The notes under the pieces: generated by a model
The model's input: the letters and a program-made list of their open reading frames with translations, nothing else
The model's database searches: none
What the model was told of the DNA's origin: nothing
Program-made: the position numbers and the translations under genes
In this document: positions 26,552-35,817 of the stretch, in pieces
Layout: each line of letters starts with the position of its first letter
Position numbering within the stretch: position 1 is the stretch's first letter
Assembly: GCA_002280515.1 (NCBI GenBank)
Contig: NCEA01000021.1
Location: 1-64,000 of the forward strand
Direction: 5' to 3'
Length of the DNA stretch: 64,000 nt
Origin: Rhodobacterales bacterium 32-67-9
GTDB lineage: Bacteria; Pseudomonadota; Alphaproteobacteria; Rhodobacterales; Rhodobacteraceae

Positions 26552-27112
26552 TCAGGAGTTCTGCACGATCAGAATCGCCCGCGCCGGCCCGCCCTTGGCC
26601 TCGATCCGGTGTGGACGGTCGGCAAAATACCGCGCCGTGTCGCCAACGCCGAGGCGCTGCCTCTCGTCGCCTGACACGACGATCACCGCCCCCTCCAGCA
26701 CCGTCAGATGCTCGCGGCAGCCCGGCCCGTGCGGGTCGCTCACAAGCGTGCCGCCTGCGTCGAACCCCAGATCGTAGACCTCATGTTCCCCGGCCGCCTC
26801 AGCCGGCGACAGGATGCGGATGCGCACCCCCTTTCCGCGGCCGCCGATGACCGGCGCGGCCTCGGCGCGGATCACCTCGATCCCCGGCGCCGAACGACCT
26901 TCGAGAAGTCCGGCAAAATCCACCTGCAAGGCTTGCGTGAGGTTCCAGAGCGTCGAGACAGTCGGGCTGCTTTCCCCCCGTTCGATCTGGCTGACCATCG
27001 AGCGCGAGACGCCGGAGAGCTTCGCCACCGCGTCAAGACTCAGCCCCTTCGACTTTCGCGCCTCCTTCAGCGAGGCGGCGAGGCGGTCATGGATGTCGGG
27101 GCGCGTGTTCAT
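26552..27112 (-). CDS. XRE-family regulator with C-terminal cupin
   Basis: 186-residue transcription factor: helix-turn-helix at about residues 13-60 (LSLDAVAKLSGVSRSMVSQIERGESSPTVSTLW) shown here only by its ends LSLDAVAKLSG and SQIERGESSPTV, and a cupin domain at about 110-186 (GPGCREHLTVLEGAV, DTARYFADRPHRIEA). Regulators of this build (PuuR/SutR-like) usually sense small amines or amino-acid derivatives. The start MNTRPDIHD at 27112 is chosen because the longer frame runs into the LysR gene. It points towards kbl-tdh and is separated from it by repeat copy 3. Confidence 0.85.
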   Translation of the reverse strand: MNTRPDIHDRLAASLKEARKSKGLSLDAVAKLSGVSRSMVSQIERGESSPTVSTLWNLTQALQVDFAGLLEGRSAPGIEVIRAEAAPVIGGRGKGVRIRILSPAEAAGEHEVYDLGFDAGGTLVSDPHGPGCREHLTVLEGAVIVVSGDERQRLGVGDTARYFADRPHRIEAKGGPARAILIVQNS

Positions 27113-27143
27113 GCCGTGAAGGTGGTCCCGCGACGGAAAAAGG

Positions 27144-28061
27144 TCAACGGGGCAGCATCGCCTCGCCGTCCGGGTCGGCCGCTTCCGCCGCCAGCCAGTC
27201 GCGAAAGGCCTGAAGCGGCGGGTACCAGGCGCCGACCGAGGGCCAGACGAGGTAATAGCTGCCCTCTGTCGGCACCGGCCCGCCGAACGCCTCGACCAGA
27301 CGTCCGTCCGCAAGTTCCGGCCGCGCGAGGAACTCCGGCAGCAACGCCACGCCAAGCCCGTGGATCACCGCCTCGATCATCGGCGCGAACTGGTCGAAGA
27401 GCATCCCCTGCGGCACCCGGCCGGCCACGCAGTGATGGGCAAACCACGCCGCCCAGGCATTCGGCCGGGTTTCGAGTTGCAAAAGCGGCAGGCCGATCAT
27501 GTCGCGCGCCACGCTGACCGGGTGGCGCGCCAGAAAACCGGGGGCGCAGCACGCCACCAGCCGTTCGTCGAAAAGCTTGATCGCCCCGGCGCCGGACCAG
27601 TCCTCGGTGCCAAAGTGGATCGCGGCGTCGAACCCTTCCTCCTCGAAATCGAAGGGCTTCAGCCGGGTGCCAAGGTTGATCGTGACACCCGGATGGCTGG
27701 CGAGAAAACGCGGCAGGCGCGGGGCCAGCCAGCGGGTACCGAAGGTCGGCAGGATCGCCAGCGACAGCGTGCCGCCGCCGGTATTCGACCTGACCCGCAT
27801 AGACCCGCGCGAGATGAGGTCGAGCGCCTTGACCACGTCGCGCGCGTAGGCCAGCGCCGGGTCGGTCGGCACCAGCCGGCGGCGCTCGCGCAGGAAAAGC
27901 GTGACGCCGAGCTGCGCCTCGAGCGCCTGGATCAGCCGGCTGACCGCGCCCTGTGTCAGATCGAGATCGCGCGCCGCGGCGAGCGTCGATCCGGTGCGCA
28001 CCACCGATTCGTACGCCGCAAGCAGCGAGATTGACGGGAGAAGCCTGCGCGGCGTGGCCAT
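27144..28061 (-). CDS. LysR-family regulator (GcvA-like)
   Basis: 305-residue LysR regulator with N-terminal winged helix (AAYESVVRTGSTLAAARDLDL region, then TQGAVSRLIQALEAQLGVTLF) and a substrate-binding domain beginning near residue 90 (LSLAILPTFGTRWLAPRLP). These are typical of GcvA-type members. ATG 28061 has GGAGAG eight bases upstream and is preferred to the ATG at 28079. It is divergent from the aminotransferase operon across a 93-bp AT-rich gap, the usual layout for a LysR protein controlling its neighbour. Confidence 0.9.
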   Translation of the reverse strand: MATPRRLLPSISLLAAYESVVRTGSTLAAARDLDLTQGAVSRLIQALEAQLGVTLFLRERRRLVPTDPALAYARDVVKALDLISRGSMRVRSNTGGGTLSLAILPTFGTRWLAPRLPRFLASHPGVTINLGTRLKPFDFEEEGFDAAIHFGTEDWSGAGAIKLFDERLVACCAPGFLARHPVSVARDMIGLPLLQLETRPNAWAAWFAHHCVAGRVPQGMLFDQFAPMIEAVIHGLGVALLPEFLARPELADGRLVEAFGGPVPTEGSYYLVWPSVGAWYPPLQAFRDWLAAEAADPDGEAMLPR

Positions 28062-28154
28062 ACTATGCTCTCCATGCATATTACACGGTCAGAATATCGC
28101 TATTCCCCCCCGCATTAATAGCCCATAGTGCATAAGACCCTGCGCGAGGCCATC

Positions 28155-29360
28155 ATGTCAGACCCTTTCCGTCGCTCAGCCCGGATCGACGCCGTCGAAC
28201 TCTCGGAAATCCTGAGGATTTCCGAACTGGCTGCCGCGTTGAAACGAGAAGGACGCGACATCATCACCCTGGGCACCGGGGAGCCGGATTTCCCGACGCC
28301 GGCGCCGGTGATCGAAGCCGCCCACCGCGCGGCGCTGGCCGGTGAGACAACCTATACCCCGACCGCCGGCACGCTCGCACTGCGCGACGCCATCGCGGCG
28401 GCCTGCGAGCGCGAGAACGGCCACCTTCCGGCAAACAGCGAAATCATAGTCTCCACCGGCGCAAAGCAGGTGCTCTACAATGCCTTCGCCGCCACGCTCG
28501 ATGCTGGCGACGAGGTGCTGATCGGGGCGCCTTACTGGACGAGTTATCCCGACATCGTCACGGTCTGCGACGGTCGCCCGGTGATCCTGCAGACCTCTGC
28601 CGCGACCGGTTTCCGCATCACGCCCGACCAGCTTCGGGCGGCGATCGGCCCGAAAACCCGGTGGCTCTTGCTGAACTCGCCCTCGAATCCGTCCGGCGCG
28701 GTCTATTCGGCCGAGGATCTCGAGGCGCTGGCCGCCGTGCTGCGCGACGCACCGCATGTCGGGATCATGGTCGACGAGATCTACCAGCACATTTCCTACG
28801 TGCCGTTCCGGTCCTTCCGTATGGTGGCGCCCGACCTTGCCGACCGCACCCTGATCATCAACGGCGTGTCGAAAAGCTATGCGATGACCGGATGGCGGAT
28901 CGGCTGGGGCATCGGGCCGAAGCGTCTGATCTCGGCGATGATCGCGGTACAGAGCCAGATCACCTCCGGCGCGTCCTCGGTCAGCCAGGCAGCGGCGACA
29001 GCGGCGCTGGCGGGCAACCAGCAGCTTCTGGCCGAGCGCTGCGACGATTTCCGCGAGCGGCGCGACATGCTGGTGGCAGCACTGAACGCGACGGGAATCC
29101 TCGACTGCCCCTCGGCCGACGGCGCCTTCTACCTCTTCCCGGGTTGCACCGGGGCCTTCGGCAGGCGCACGCGCGACGGGCGCGTGATCGCCACCGACGC
29201 CGACTTCTGCGAGGCACTTCTTGCCGCCGAGGGCGTCGCCCTCATCCCCGGCCGCGCCTTTGGCACGCCCGGACATATCCGGCTATCCTACGCCTATTCC
29301 CGCGCCTCGCTTGGCGAGGCTTCAACCTGCATCGCGCGTTTCTGCGCATCGCTTGAGTGA
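28155..29360 (+). CDS. class I PLP aminotransferase, possibly 2-aminoadipate or aromatic/aspartate type
   Basis: 401-residue aspartate-aminotransferase-like enzyme. [10 protein letters not shown] binds substrate, [12 protein letters not shown] holds the conserved Asn, [10 protein letters not shown] the PLP-Asp, and [16 protein letters not shown] the PLP-lysine. It is the first gene of a rightward unit with glutaryl-CoA dehydrogenase, a fused E1, a malonyltransferase-like protein and an ALDH7-type dehydrogenase, so transamination of 2-aminoadipate to 2-oxoadipate is a reasonable inference. ATG 28155 follows GAGG by six bases; the GTG at 28128 is less likely. Confidence 0.85.
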   Translation: MSDPFRRSARIDAVELSEILRISELAAALKREGRDIITLGTGEPDFPTPAPVIEAAHRAALAGETTYTPTAGTLALRDAIAAACERENGHLPANSEIIVSTGAKQVLYNAFAATLDAGDEVLIGAPYWTSYPDIVTVCDGRPVILQTSAATGFRITPDQLRAAIGPKTRWLLLNSPSNPSGAVYSAEDLEALAAVLRDAPHVGIMVDEIYQHISYVPFRSFRMVAPDLADRTLIINGVSKSYAMTGWRIGWGIGPKRLISAMIAVQSQITSGASSVSQAAATAALAGNQQLLAERCDDFRERRDMLVAALNATGILDCPSADGAFYLFPGCTGAFGRRTRDGRVIATDADFCEALLAAEGVALIPGRAFGTPGHIRLSYAYSRASLGEASTCIARFCASLE

Positions 29361-29368
29361 GGATCCCG

Positions 29369-30577
29369 ATGGCCCTGAAACCCAAGGACGCCCCCGACCT
29401 GTCCCGCTTCGACTGGGAGGATGCCTTCCGGCTCGAAGATCAGTTGTCCGAAGAGGAGCGGATGCTCCGCGACGGCGCCCGCGCCTATGCGCAGGAAAAG
29501 CTGCAAAGCCGGGTGATCGCCGCCTACCGCGAGGAGGCAACCGATCCCGCAATCTTCCGCGAGATGGGGGAAATGGGGCTTCTGGGCGTGACCGTGCCGG
29601 AGGAATACGGCGGGTTAGGGTCTTCCTACGTCGCCTACGGCCTTGTCGCGCGCGAGGTAGAGCGGGTCGATTCCGGTTATCGCTCGATGATGTCGGTGCA
29701 GTCCTCACTCGTCATGTATCCGATCTATGCCTATGGCTCGGAGGAGCAGCGCAGGAAATACCTGCCGAAACTCGCCTCCGGTGAATTCATCGGCTGCTTC
29801 GGCCTGACCGAGCCCGACGCCGGCTCCGACCCGGCCGGCATGAAGACCCGCGCGACGAAGACCGCGAACGGCTATGTCCTGAACGGCTCGAAGATGTGGA
29901 TCTCGAACGCGCCGATCGCCGATGTCTTCATCGTCTGGGCGAAGTCCGAGGCGCACGGCGGCAAGATCCGCGGCTTCGTGCTGGAGAAGGGCATGAAGGG
30001 TCTGTCGGCGCCGAAGATCGGCGGCAAGCTCAGCTTGCGCGCCTCGATCACCGGCGAGATCGTGATGGACAATGTCGAGGTCGGCGAAGACGCGCTTCTC
30101 CCGAACGTCGAGGGGCTGAAGGGTCCCTTCGGCTGCCTAAACCGTGCCCGCTACGGCATTTCCTGGGGCGTGCTCGGTGCTGCCGAGTTCTGCTGGCACG
30201 CCGCGCGGCAATACGGGCTTGACCGCAAGCAGTTCAACCGGCCGCTGGCGCAGACCCAGCTTTACCAGAAGAAACTCGCCGACATGATGACGGAAATCAC
30301 GCTCGGCCTTCAGGCCAGCTTGCGCGTCGGCCGGCTGATGGACGAGGCGAAGGCCGCGCCCGAGATGATTTCGCTCATCAAGCGCAACAACTGCGGCAAG
30401 GCGCTGGATATCGCGCGCGCCGCGCGCGACATGCATGGCGGCAACGGAATTCAGGAGGATTTCCAGATCATGCGCCATATGGTCAACCTCGAGACGGTGA
30501 ACACCTACGAGGGTACGCATGACGTCCATGCGCTGATCCTCGGGCGCGCGATCACCGGACTGCAGGCATTCTTCTGA
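29369..30577 (+). CDS. gcdH: glutaryl-CoA dehydrogenase
   Basis: FAD acyl-CoA dehydrogenase that oxidises and decarboxylates glutaryl-CoA to crotonyl-CoA in lysine/tryptophan catabolism; 402 residues. It closely follows the GCDH pattern: [54 protein letters not shown], and [20 protein letters not shown] with the catalytic glutamate near residue 378. The start ATG at 29369 follows a GAGTGAGGA site eight bases after the aminotransferase stop. Repeat copies 4 and 5 lie immediately downstream. Confidence 0.93.
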   Translation: MALKPKDAPDLSRFDWEDAFRLEDQLSEEERMLRDGARAYAQEKLQSRVIAAYREEATDPAIFREMGEMGLLGVTVPEEYGGLGSSYVAYGLVAREVERVDSGYRSMMSVQSSLVMYPIYAYGSEEQRRKYLPKLASGEFIGCFGLTEPDAGSDPAGMKTRATKTANGYVLNGSKMWISNAPIADVFIVWAKSEAHGGKIRGFVLEKGMKGLSAPKIGGKLSLRASITGEIVMDNVEVGEDALLPNVEGLKGPFGCLNRARYGISWGVLGAAEFCWHAARQYGLDRKQFNRPLAQTQLYQKKLADMMTEITLGLQASLRVGRLMDEAKAAPEMISLIKRNNCGKALDIARAARDMHGGNGIQEDFQIMRHMVNLETVNTYEGTHDVHALILGRAITGLQAFF

Positions 30578-30580
30578 GAT

Positions 30581-30616
30581 CTTCTGTTCGAAAATACCTC
30601 CGCCGGAGGCTCCCGG
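30581..30616 (-). repeat. dispersed palindromic repeat, copy 4 (left arm of inverted pair)
   Basis: CTTCTGTTCGAAAATA then CCTCCGCCGGAGGCTCCCGG. With copy 5 at 30629-30664 it forms an inverted pair of about 30 bp arms that could fold into a long hairpin between gcdH and the E1 gene. Confidence 0.75.
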
Positions 30617-30628
30617 CCCCGCCGTCAG

Positions 30629-30664
30629 ACGCCTCCGGCGGAGGTATTTGGAAACAGAAGAAAG
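30629..30664 (+). repeat. dispersed palindromic repeat, copy 5 (right arm of inverted pair)
   Basis: ACGCCTCCGGCGGAGGTATT then TGGAAACAGAAGAAAG, the inverse of copies 3 and 4. It ends 15 bases before the start of the E1 gene, so the hairpin may influence transcript stability or read-through there. Confidence 0.75.
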
Positions 30665-30679
30665 CCGGGTGAGAGAGAC

Positions 30680-32869
30680 ATGGACCGCGCCGATATCGTT
30701 CACGAGAATTTTCTGCGGCGGGTCGCTGCAGGCGACCTTCCCAGCGGCGCCGAGCCCTCGGGGCCGCTCACGGCACCGGACGCGGTGGCGATCTATCGCG
30801 CCGGCTGCTTGTCCCGCGCGCTCGACCGGCAGAGCCGGGCGATGCAGAAGGCCGGTCAGGGCTTCTACACGATCGGGTCGTCCGGCCACGAGGGGATGGC
30901 GGCGGTGGCGGCGGCGCTGAGGACGACCGACATGGCGTTCCTGCACTACCGCGACGCGGCCTTCCAGATCGCGCGCGCCGGGCAGGTGCCGGGGCAGTCC
31001 ATCGCCTGGGACATGCTTCTGAGCTTCGCCGCCTCGTCCGAGGATCCGATTTCGGGCGGGCGGCACAAGGTGCTGGGCTCGAAGGCGTTGAACATCCCGC
31101 CGCAGACCTCGACCATCGCCTCGCATCTGCCGAAGGCGGTCGGCGCGGCCTATGCGGTCGGCGCGGCCCGGCGGCACGCGCCGGAGCACAAGCAGTTGCC
31201 GGACGACGCCTTAGTCTGTTGCTCGTTCGGCGATGCCTCCGTCAACCACTCGACCGCGCAGGGCGCGTTCAACACGGCGGGCTGGACCTCATATCAGTCG
31301 ATCCCACTGCCGCTCCTGTTCGTCTGCGAGGATAACGGCATCGGCATTTCGACCAAGACCCCGGCCGGATGGATCGCGGCAAACTTCCGCGAGCGGCCAG
31401 GTCTGAAATACTTCGCCTGCGACGGTCTCGATCTCTACGAGACGTTCCGGGTCGCGGCCGAGGCTGCGCACTACGTCCGGACGCGCAAGAAACCTGCATT
31501 CCTGCATCTCCGGACGGTTCGCCTTTACGGTCACGCGGGGGCGGACGTGCCGACAACTTATCTCAGCCGCGAGGAGGTCGAGGCCGAGGAGGCGATGGAC
31601 CCGCTTCTGCATTCGGTGCGGCTTCTTGCCGAGGCGGGCGCGCTCGACCGCGCGGATGCGCTCGCGATCTACGAAGAGACGAATGCCCGCGTCCGCCGCG
31701 CGGCCGGCGAGGCCGTGACCCGGCCGCGGCTGAAGACCGCGCGCGATGTGATGGCGAGTCTCATTCCCCCTAAGCGCGCTTGCCGCCCGACGAACGGCCC
31801 CTCGGTCGAGGCGCGGGCGGCGGCGTTCGGCGGCGACCTGAAGGCGATGGACGAGCCACAGATCATGTCGCGCCTGATCAACTGGGCGCTGACCGACCTG
31901 ATGCTCGAACACCGCGAGATCGTCCTGATGGGCGAAGATGTCGGCCGCAAGGGCGGTGTCTATGGCGTGACGCAAAAGCTGACCCAGCGGTTCGGACCGG
32001 ACCGGATGATCGACACGCTGCTTGACGAGCAATCCATCCTCGGCCTCGCCATCGGCATGGCGCAGAACGGCTTCCTGCCGATGCCGGAAATCCAGTTCCT
32101 CGCCTACCTGCACAATGCCGAGGACCAGATCCGCGGCGAGGCGGCGACGCTCCCGTTCTTCTCGAACGGGCAATACACCAATCCGATGGTGTTGCGCATT
32201 GCCGGGCTTGGTTACCAGAAGGGTTTCGGCGGGCATTTCCACAACGACAACTCGGTCGCCGTGCTGCGCGACATTCCGGGCGTGATCCTCGCTTGCCCCT
32301 CGAACGGCGCGGACGCGGCGAAGATGCTGCGCGAATGCGTGCGGCTGGCGCGCGAGGAGCAACGTGTCGTGGTCTTCCTCGAACCCATCGCACTTTACCC
32401 GATGCGCGACCTTCTGGCCGAGAAGGATGGCGGTTGGATGAGGCTCTATCCCGCCCGGAACGAGGTCATTCCGCTGGGCGAGGTTGGCGTTCACGGCGAC
32501 GGGACGGACCTTGCCATCGTGAGTTTCGGCAACGGATACTACCTCTCGCGGCAGGCCGAAACGCGGCTGGCGGCGCAAGGTGTGAAGGCACGGGTCATCG
32601 ACATGCGCTGGCTCTCGCCCTTGCCGTCGGACGCGCTGATCGAGGCGGTGAAAGGCGCGAAGCGGATTCTCGTCGTCGACGAGACGCGCCGCTCGGGCGG
32701 GATCGCCGAGGCGCTGATGGCGCTTTTCACCGAGCGCACCGCAGTGCCACACGCACGGCTGACCGCCGAGGACAGTTTCATCGCCACCGGCCCCGCTTAC
32801 GCGGCTACAATGCCGTCAGCCGAGAGCATATTCGACGCAGCGATGGCACTGATCGGGGGGGCGGCATGA
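30680..32869 (+). CDS. fused 2-oxoacid dehydrogenase E1 (alpha+beta), ThDP-dependent
   Basis: 729-residue fusion of the E1 alpha and beta chains of branched-chain-type 2-oxoacid dehydrogenases. The alpha part (about 40-360) has the ThDP motif FGDASVNHSTAQ ... CEDNGIGIS and a HYRDAAFQIA region. The beta part starts near 395 (MSRLINWALTDLMLEHREIVLMGEDV region) with YGVTQKLTQRFGPDR, PMPEIQFLAYLHNAEDQI and ILVVDETRRSGGIAEAL. It decarboxylates a 2-oxoacid and passes the acyl group to a lipoyl E2, which is not encoded here. Context with gcdH and ALDH7 suggests 2-oxoadipate, but the family also uses branched-chain 2-oxoacids. The stop overlaps the next start (ATGA). Confidence 0.87.
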   Translation: MDRADIVHENFLRRVAAGDLPSGAEPSGPLTAPDAVAIYRAGCLSRALDRQSRAMQKAGQGFYTIGSSGHEGMAAVAAALRTTDMAFLHYRDAAFQIARAGQVPGQSIAWDMLLSFAASSEDPISGGRHKVLGSKALNIPPQTSTIASHLPKAVGAAYAVGAARRHAPEHKQLPDDALVCCSFGDASVNHSTAQGAFNTAGWTSYQSIPLPLLFVCEDNGIGISTKTPAGWIAANFRERPGLKYFACDGLDLYETFRVAAEAAHYVRTRKKPAFLHLRTVRLYGHAGADVPTTYLSREEVEAEEAMDPLLHSVRLLAEAGALDRADALAIYEETNARVRRAAGEAVTRPRLKTARDVMASLIPPKRACRPTNGPSVEARAAAFGGDLKAMDEPQIMSRLINWALTDLMLEHREIVLMGEDVGRKGGVYGVTQKLTQRFGPDRMIDTLLDEQSILGLAIGMAQNGFLPMPEIQFLAYLHNAEDQIRGEAATLPFFSNGQYTNPMVLRIAGLGYQKGFGGHFHNDNSVAVLRDIPGVILACPSNGADAAKMLRECVRLAREEQRVVVFLEPIALYPMRDLLAEKDGGWMRLYPARNEVIPLGEVGVHGDGTDLAIVSFGNGYYLSRQAETRLAAQGVKARVIDMRWLSPLPSDALIEAVKGAKRILVVDETRRSGGIAEALMALFTERTAVPHARLTAEDSFIATGPAYAATMPSAESIFDAAMALIGGAA

Positions 32870-33903
32870 AAACGGCGGTCGTCATCTGCCCCGGACGCGG
32901 CACCTACACCAAGACCGAGCTTGGCTACCTGAAGCGGCATTTCCCCGACCGCGCGCTTCTTGGCGCCTTCGACCGGACCCGCGAGGCGCTGGGGCAGGAG
33001 ACCCTCTCGGCGCTCGACGGTGCCGCGAGCTATTCGGTCGCCCGCCACACGCGCGGCGACAATGCCTCGGCGCTGATCTATGCCGCGACGCTCGGCGATT
33101 TCCGCGCCATCGACGGGGTCGAGGTCGTCGCCGTCACCGGAAATTCGATGGGCTGGTATTCCACGCTGGCCTGCGGTGGCGCGCTGACCGCCGAGGCCGG
33201 ATTCGAGGTGGTCAACACCATGGGCACGCTGATGCAGGACGCGCTGATCGGCGGCCAGCTCATCTATCCATTCATGGGCGAGGACTGGGCACCCGATGCT
33301 GTGCGCAAGGCCGAACTCCTGGCCCTGGTTGCAAAGATCTCGGGCCGCCCGGACCATGAGCTGACGCTCTCCATAGATCTCGGTGGGATGCTGGTCCTCG
33401 CCGGGAACGAGACGGGTTTGAGCGCCTTCGAGGCGGCCGTTCCGCCGGTGCAGGGTCGATTCCCGATGCGGCTTGTCAATCACGCGGCCTTCCATTCCTC
33501 GCTGCAAGCGCCCGTCGCCGAACGCGGGCGGGCCCAGCTTTCAGCTGCGCTTTTCGGCCAGCCGACACTGCCGATGATCGACGGGCGCGGGGCGATCTGG
33601 TGGCCCGGCGCCACGGATACCCATGCGCTCTGGGACTACACGCTCGGCCACCAGGTGACAGATACCTACGATTTCAGCCATGCGATCCGCATCGCGGCGC
33701 GCGAATTCGCGCCCGATCTCTTCATCGTCACCGGGCCGGGCACCACGCTCGGCGGTGCGGTGGCGCAATCGCTGATCCTTGCCGACTGGCGCGGCATGGG
33801 ATCGAAGACAGATTTTCAGACACGGCAACAGGCGGAGCCGCTGCTGGTCTCCATGGGCATGGACGATCAGCGCACAACCGTCACCAAGGGAGACCCAGAA
33901 TGA
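32866..33903 (+). CDS. malonyl-CoA:ACP transacylase-like acyltransferase domain protein
   Basis: 345-residue protein of the FabD-like fold. The nucleophile elbow GNSMGW is near residue 100 (GxSxG), the catalytic histidine pair region NHAAFHSSLQ is near 205, and GPGTTLGGAVAQS near the C-terminus. It is not the housekeeping fabD: the N-terminus VVICPGRGTYTKTELGYL is unlike FabD, and it is embedded between a 2-oxoacid dehydrogenase E1 and an aldehyde dehydrogenase with start/stop overlaps on both sides. It may move or hydrolyse an acyl-CoA or acyl group of the pathway; substrate unknown. Confidence 0.72.
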   Translation: MKTAVVICPGRGTYTKTELGYLKRHFPDRALLGAFDRTREALGQETLSALDGAASYSVARHTRGDNASALIYAATLGDFRAIDGVEVVAVTGNSMGWYSTLACGGALTAEAGFEVVNTMGTLMQDALIGGQLIYPFMGEDWAPDAVRKAELLALVAKISGRPDHELTLSIDLGGMLVLAGNETGLSAFEAAVPPVQGRFPMRLVNHAAFHSSLQAPVAERGRAQLSAALFGQPTLPMIDGRGAIWWPGATDTHALWDYTLGHQVTDTYDFSHAIRIAAREFAPDLFIVTGPGTTLGGAVAQSLILADWRGMGSKTDFQTRQQAEPLLVSMGMDDQRTTVTKGDPE

Positions 33904-35399
33904 CCCATGACGAGATCCTGAAGGCCGCAGGCCTGACCAATGCAGACCTGACCGGCGGCACCCTGGCGGTACATTCGCCGATCGACGGGGCCGAGATCGC
34001 AAAGGTGCGCGAAACCGATGCGGCCGACATGGCCAGCATCATGGCCCGCGCTCAGCAGGCGTTCAAGGCATGGCGGCAGGTGCCAGCGCCGCGCCGGGGC
34101 GAGCTTGTGCGGCTTTTGGGTGAGGAACTGCGGGCCGCCAAGGATGAGCTTGGCGCCGTGGTGACGCTGGAGGCGGGCAAGATCACCTCCGAAGGCCTCG
34201 GCGAAGTGCAGGAGATGATCGACATCTGCGACTTCGCCGTCGGTCTCTCTCGCCAGATCTACGGGCTGACCATCGCGTCTGAGCGCCCCGGCCACCGGAT
34301 GATGGAGACCTGGCACCCCCTCGGCCCCTGCGCCGTCATCACCGCCTTCAACTTCCCCGTTGCGGTCTGGTCATGGAACACTGCCCTTGCGCTCGTCTGC
34401 GGCGATCCGGTGATCTGGAAACCCTCGGAGAAGACGCCGCTCACGGCCATGGCCTCGATGAAGATCATGGAACGGGCGCTGAAGCGGTTTGGCGATGCGC
34501 CCGAGGGCCTCGTGCAACTGGTCATCGGCGGGCCAGCCGTCGGCGAGGCGCTGGTGAATTCGAAGGACGTGCCGATCGTCTCGGCCACCGGCTCGACCCG
34601 GATGGGCGGCATCGTCGGGCCGAAGGTTTCCGCGCGTTGGGGTCGGCCGATCCTCGAACTTGGCGGCAACAACGCGATGATCGTGGCGCCTTCGGCCGAC
34701 CTCGACATGGCGGTGCGCGCCATCGTCTTTTCCGCCGTCGGCACCGCGGGGCAGCGCTGCACCTCGCTCCGCCGACTGATCGCCCATAACTCGATCAAGG
34801 ACGATCTGGTGGCGAAGCTGGCCAAGGCCTATGCCAGTCTTCCCGTCGGCGATCCGCGAAAGTCGACGACGCTCGTCGGCCCGCTGATCGACCACGCGGC
34901 GCGCGACCGGATGCAGGCGGCGCTGGAACAGGCGAAGTCCGAAGGCGGCACCGTCCACGGCGGCAAGACCGTAACCTCGGGCGTGCCGCAGGGCGGTGCC
35001 TATGTCGAACCCGCCATCGCCGAAATGCCGAAGCAGACCGAGACCGTCCGGACCGAGACCTTCGCGCCGATCCTTTACGTCATGGGCTACGAGACGCTGG
35101 AGGAGGCCATCGCGATCCAGAACGACGTGCCTCAGGGCCTGTCGTCGTGCATCTTCACCCTGAACCTGCGCGAGGCAGAAGCGTTCCTGTCCGCCGCTGG
35201 CTCCGACTGCGGCATTGCAAACGTCAACATCGGCCCCTCGGGTGCCGAGATCGGCGGCGCCTTCGGTGGCGAGAAGGAGACGGGCGGCGGCCGCGAAAGC
35301 GGATCGGACGCCTGGAAGGGCTACATGCGGCGGCAGACGAATACGATCAACTATTCGGCCCAACTACCGCTCGCGCAGGGGGTGAAGTTCGACTTCTGA
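33900..35399 (+). CDS. aldehyde dehydrogenase, ALDH7 (2-aminoadipate-semialdehyde) type
   Basis: 499-residue NAD(P)-dependent aldehyde dehydrogenase. ITAFNFPVAVWSWN and VIWKPSEKTPL bind cofactor, LELGGNNAMIV contains the general-base glutamate, and GTAGQRCTSLRRL the catalytic cysteine near residue 285. GGNNAMIV and the C-terminal NTINYSAQLPLAQGVKFDF are typical of the ALDH7/AmaB group that oxidises 2-aminoadipate 6-semialdehyde from lysine. This is strong support for reading the operon as lysine catabolism. It overlaps the upstream stop and is followed by an intrinsic terminator. Confidence 0.88.
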   Translation: MTHDEILKAAGLTNADLTGGTLAVHSPIDGAEIAKVRETDAADMASIMARAQQAFKAWRQVPAPRRGELVRLLGEELRAAKDELGAVVTLEAGKITSEGLGEVQEMIDICDFAVGLSRQIYGLTIASERPGHRMMETWHPLGPCAVITAFNFPVAVWSWNTALALVCGDPVIWKPSEKTPLTAMASMKIMERALKRFGDAPEGLVQLVIGGPAVGEALVNSKDVPIVSATGSTRMGGIVGPKVSARWGRPILELGGNNAMIVAPSADLDMAVRAIVFSAVGTAGQRCTSLRRLIAHNSIKDDLVAKLAKAYASLPVGDPRKSTTLVGPLIDHAARDRMQAALEQAKSEGGTVHGGKTVTSGVPQGGAYVEPAIAEMPKQTETVRTETFAPILYVMGYETLEEAIAIQNDVPQGLSSCIFTLNLREAEAFLSAAGSDCGIANVNIGPSGAEIGGAFGGEKETGGGRESGSDAWKGYMRRQTNTINYSAQLPLAQGVKFDF

Positions 35400-35817
35400 G
35401 GAGGTGCGTCCCGGACCCGACCCGGGACGGTTGTCAGATCGAGGTGGCCCCGGATGGCATCCGGGGCCTGTTGTTCTTCATTCAGCGATTGTATCGCCAT
35501 GCCCTGTGCAGAAAGCGTCCGGGACGGTACGTCTTCGCGACTCCGTGCATAAACGCCGTCTCGACGATCATCCGCTCTTGCACGGCAACTCCCCAATCAA
35601 GGAAACCACAATCGAAATCGGCCGATCCCGGGTTCTGCCGGCAAACGTGACGTTGATCGAGGTGGATTTGGGTAACATGGGGCCAGGGTGCGGTTTCCAC
35701 GCCGGGCGGATGGAAACGCCATTGCCGGTTCCGGCGTTTGGATGCTCAATACGCGCGTGGTGAAGGGGCCGTGCGACAGGCGTTCACCGGGGCGCAAATC
35801 GGACGGAGGAAGATGGC
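35400..35817. other. 418-bp intergenic region
   Basis: It holds the terminator at 35446-35478, preceded by a second palindrome GTCCCGG-N7-CCGGGAC. The rest, about 35480-35815, has no reading frame with recognisable protein features; the short frames on both strands look like chance. GGAGGAAG near 35807 is the ribosome site of the next gene. No repeat or RNA gene was seen. Confidence 0.6.
35446..35478 (+). terminator. intrinsic terminator after ALDH7 gene
   Basis: Perfect 10-bp stem GGCCCCGGAT/ATCCGGGGCC with a 3-base loop (35446-35468), followed by TGTTGTTCTT. It ends the aminotransferase-gcdH-E1-acyltransferase-ALDH unit. Confidence 0.85.
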
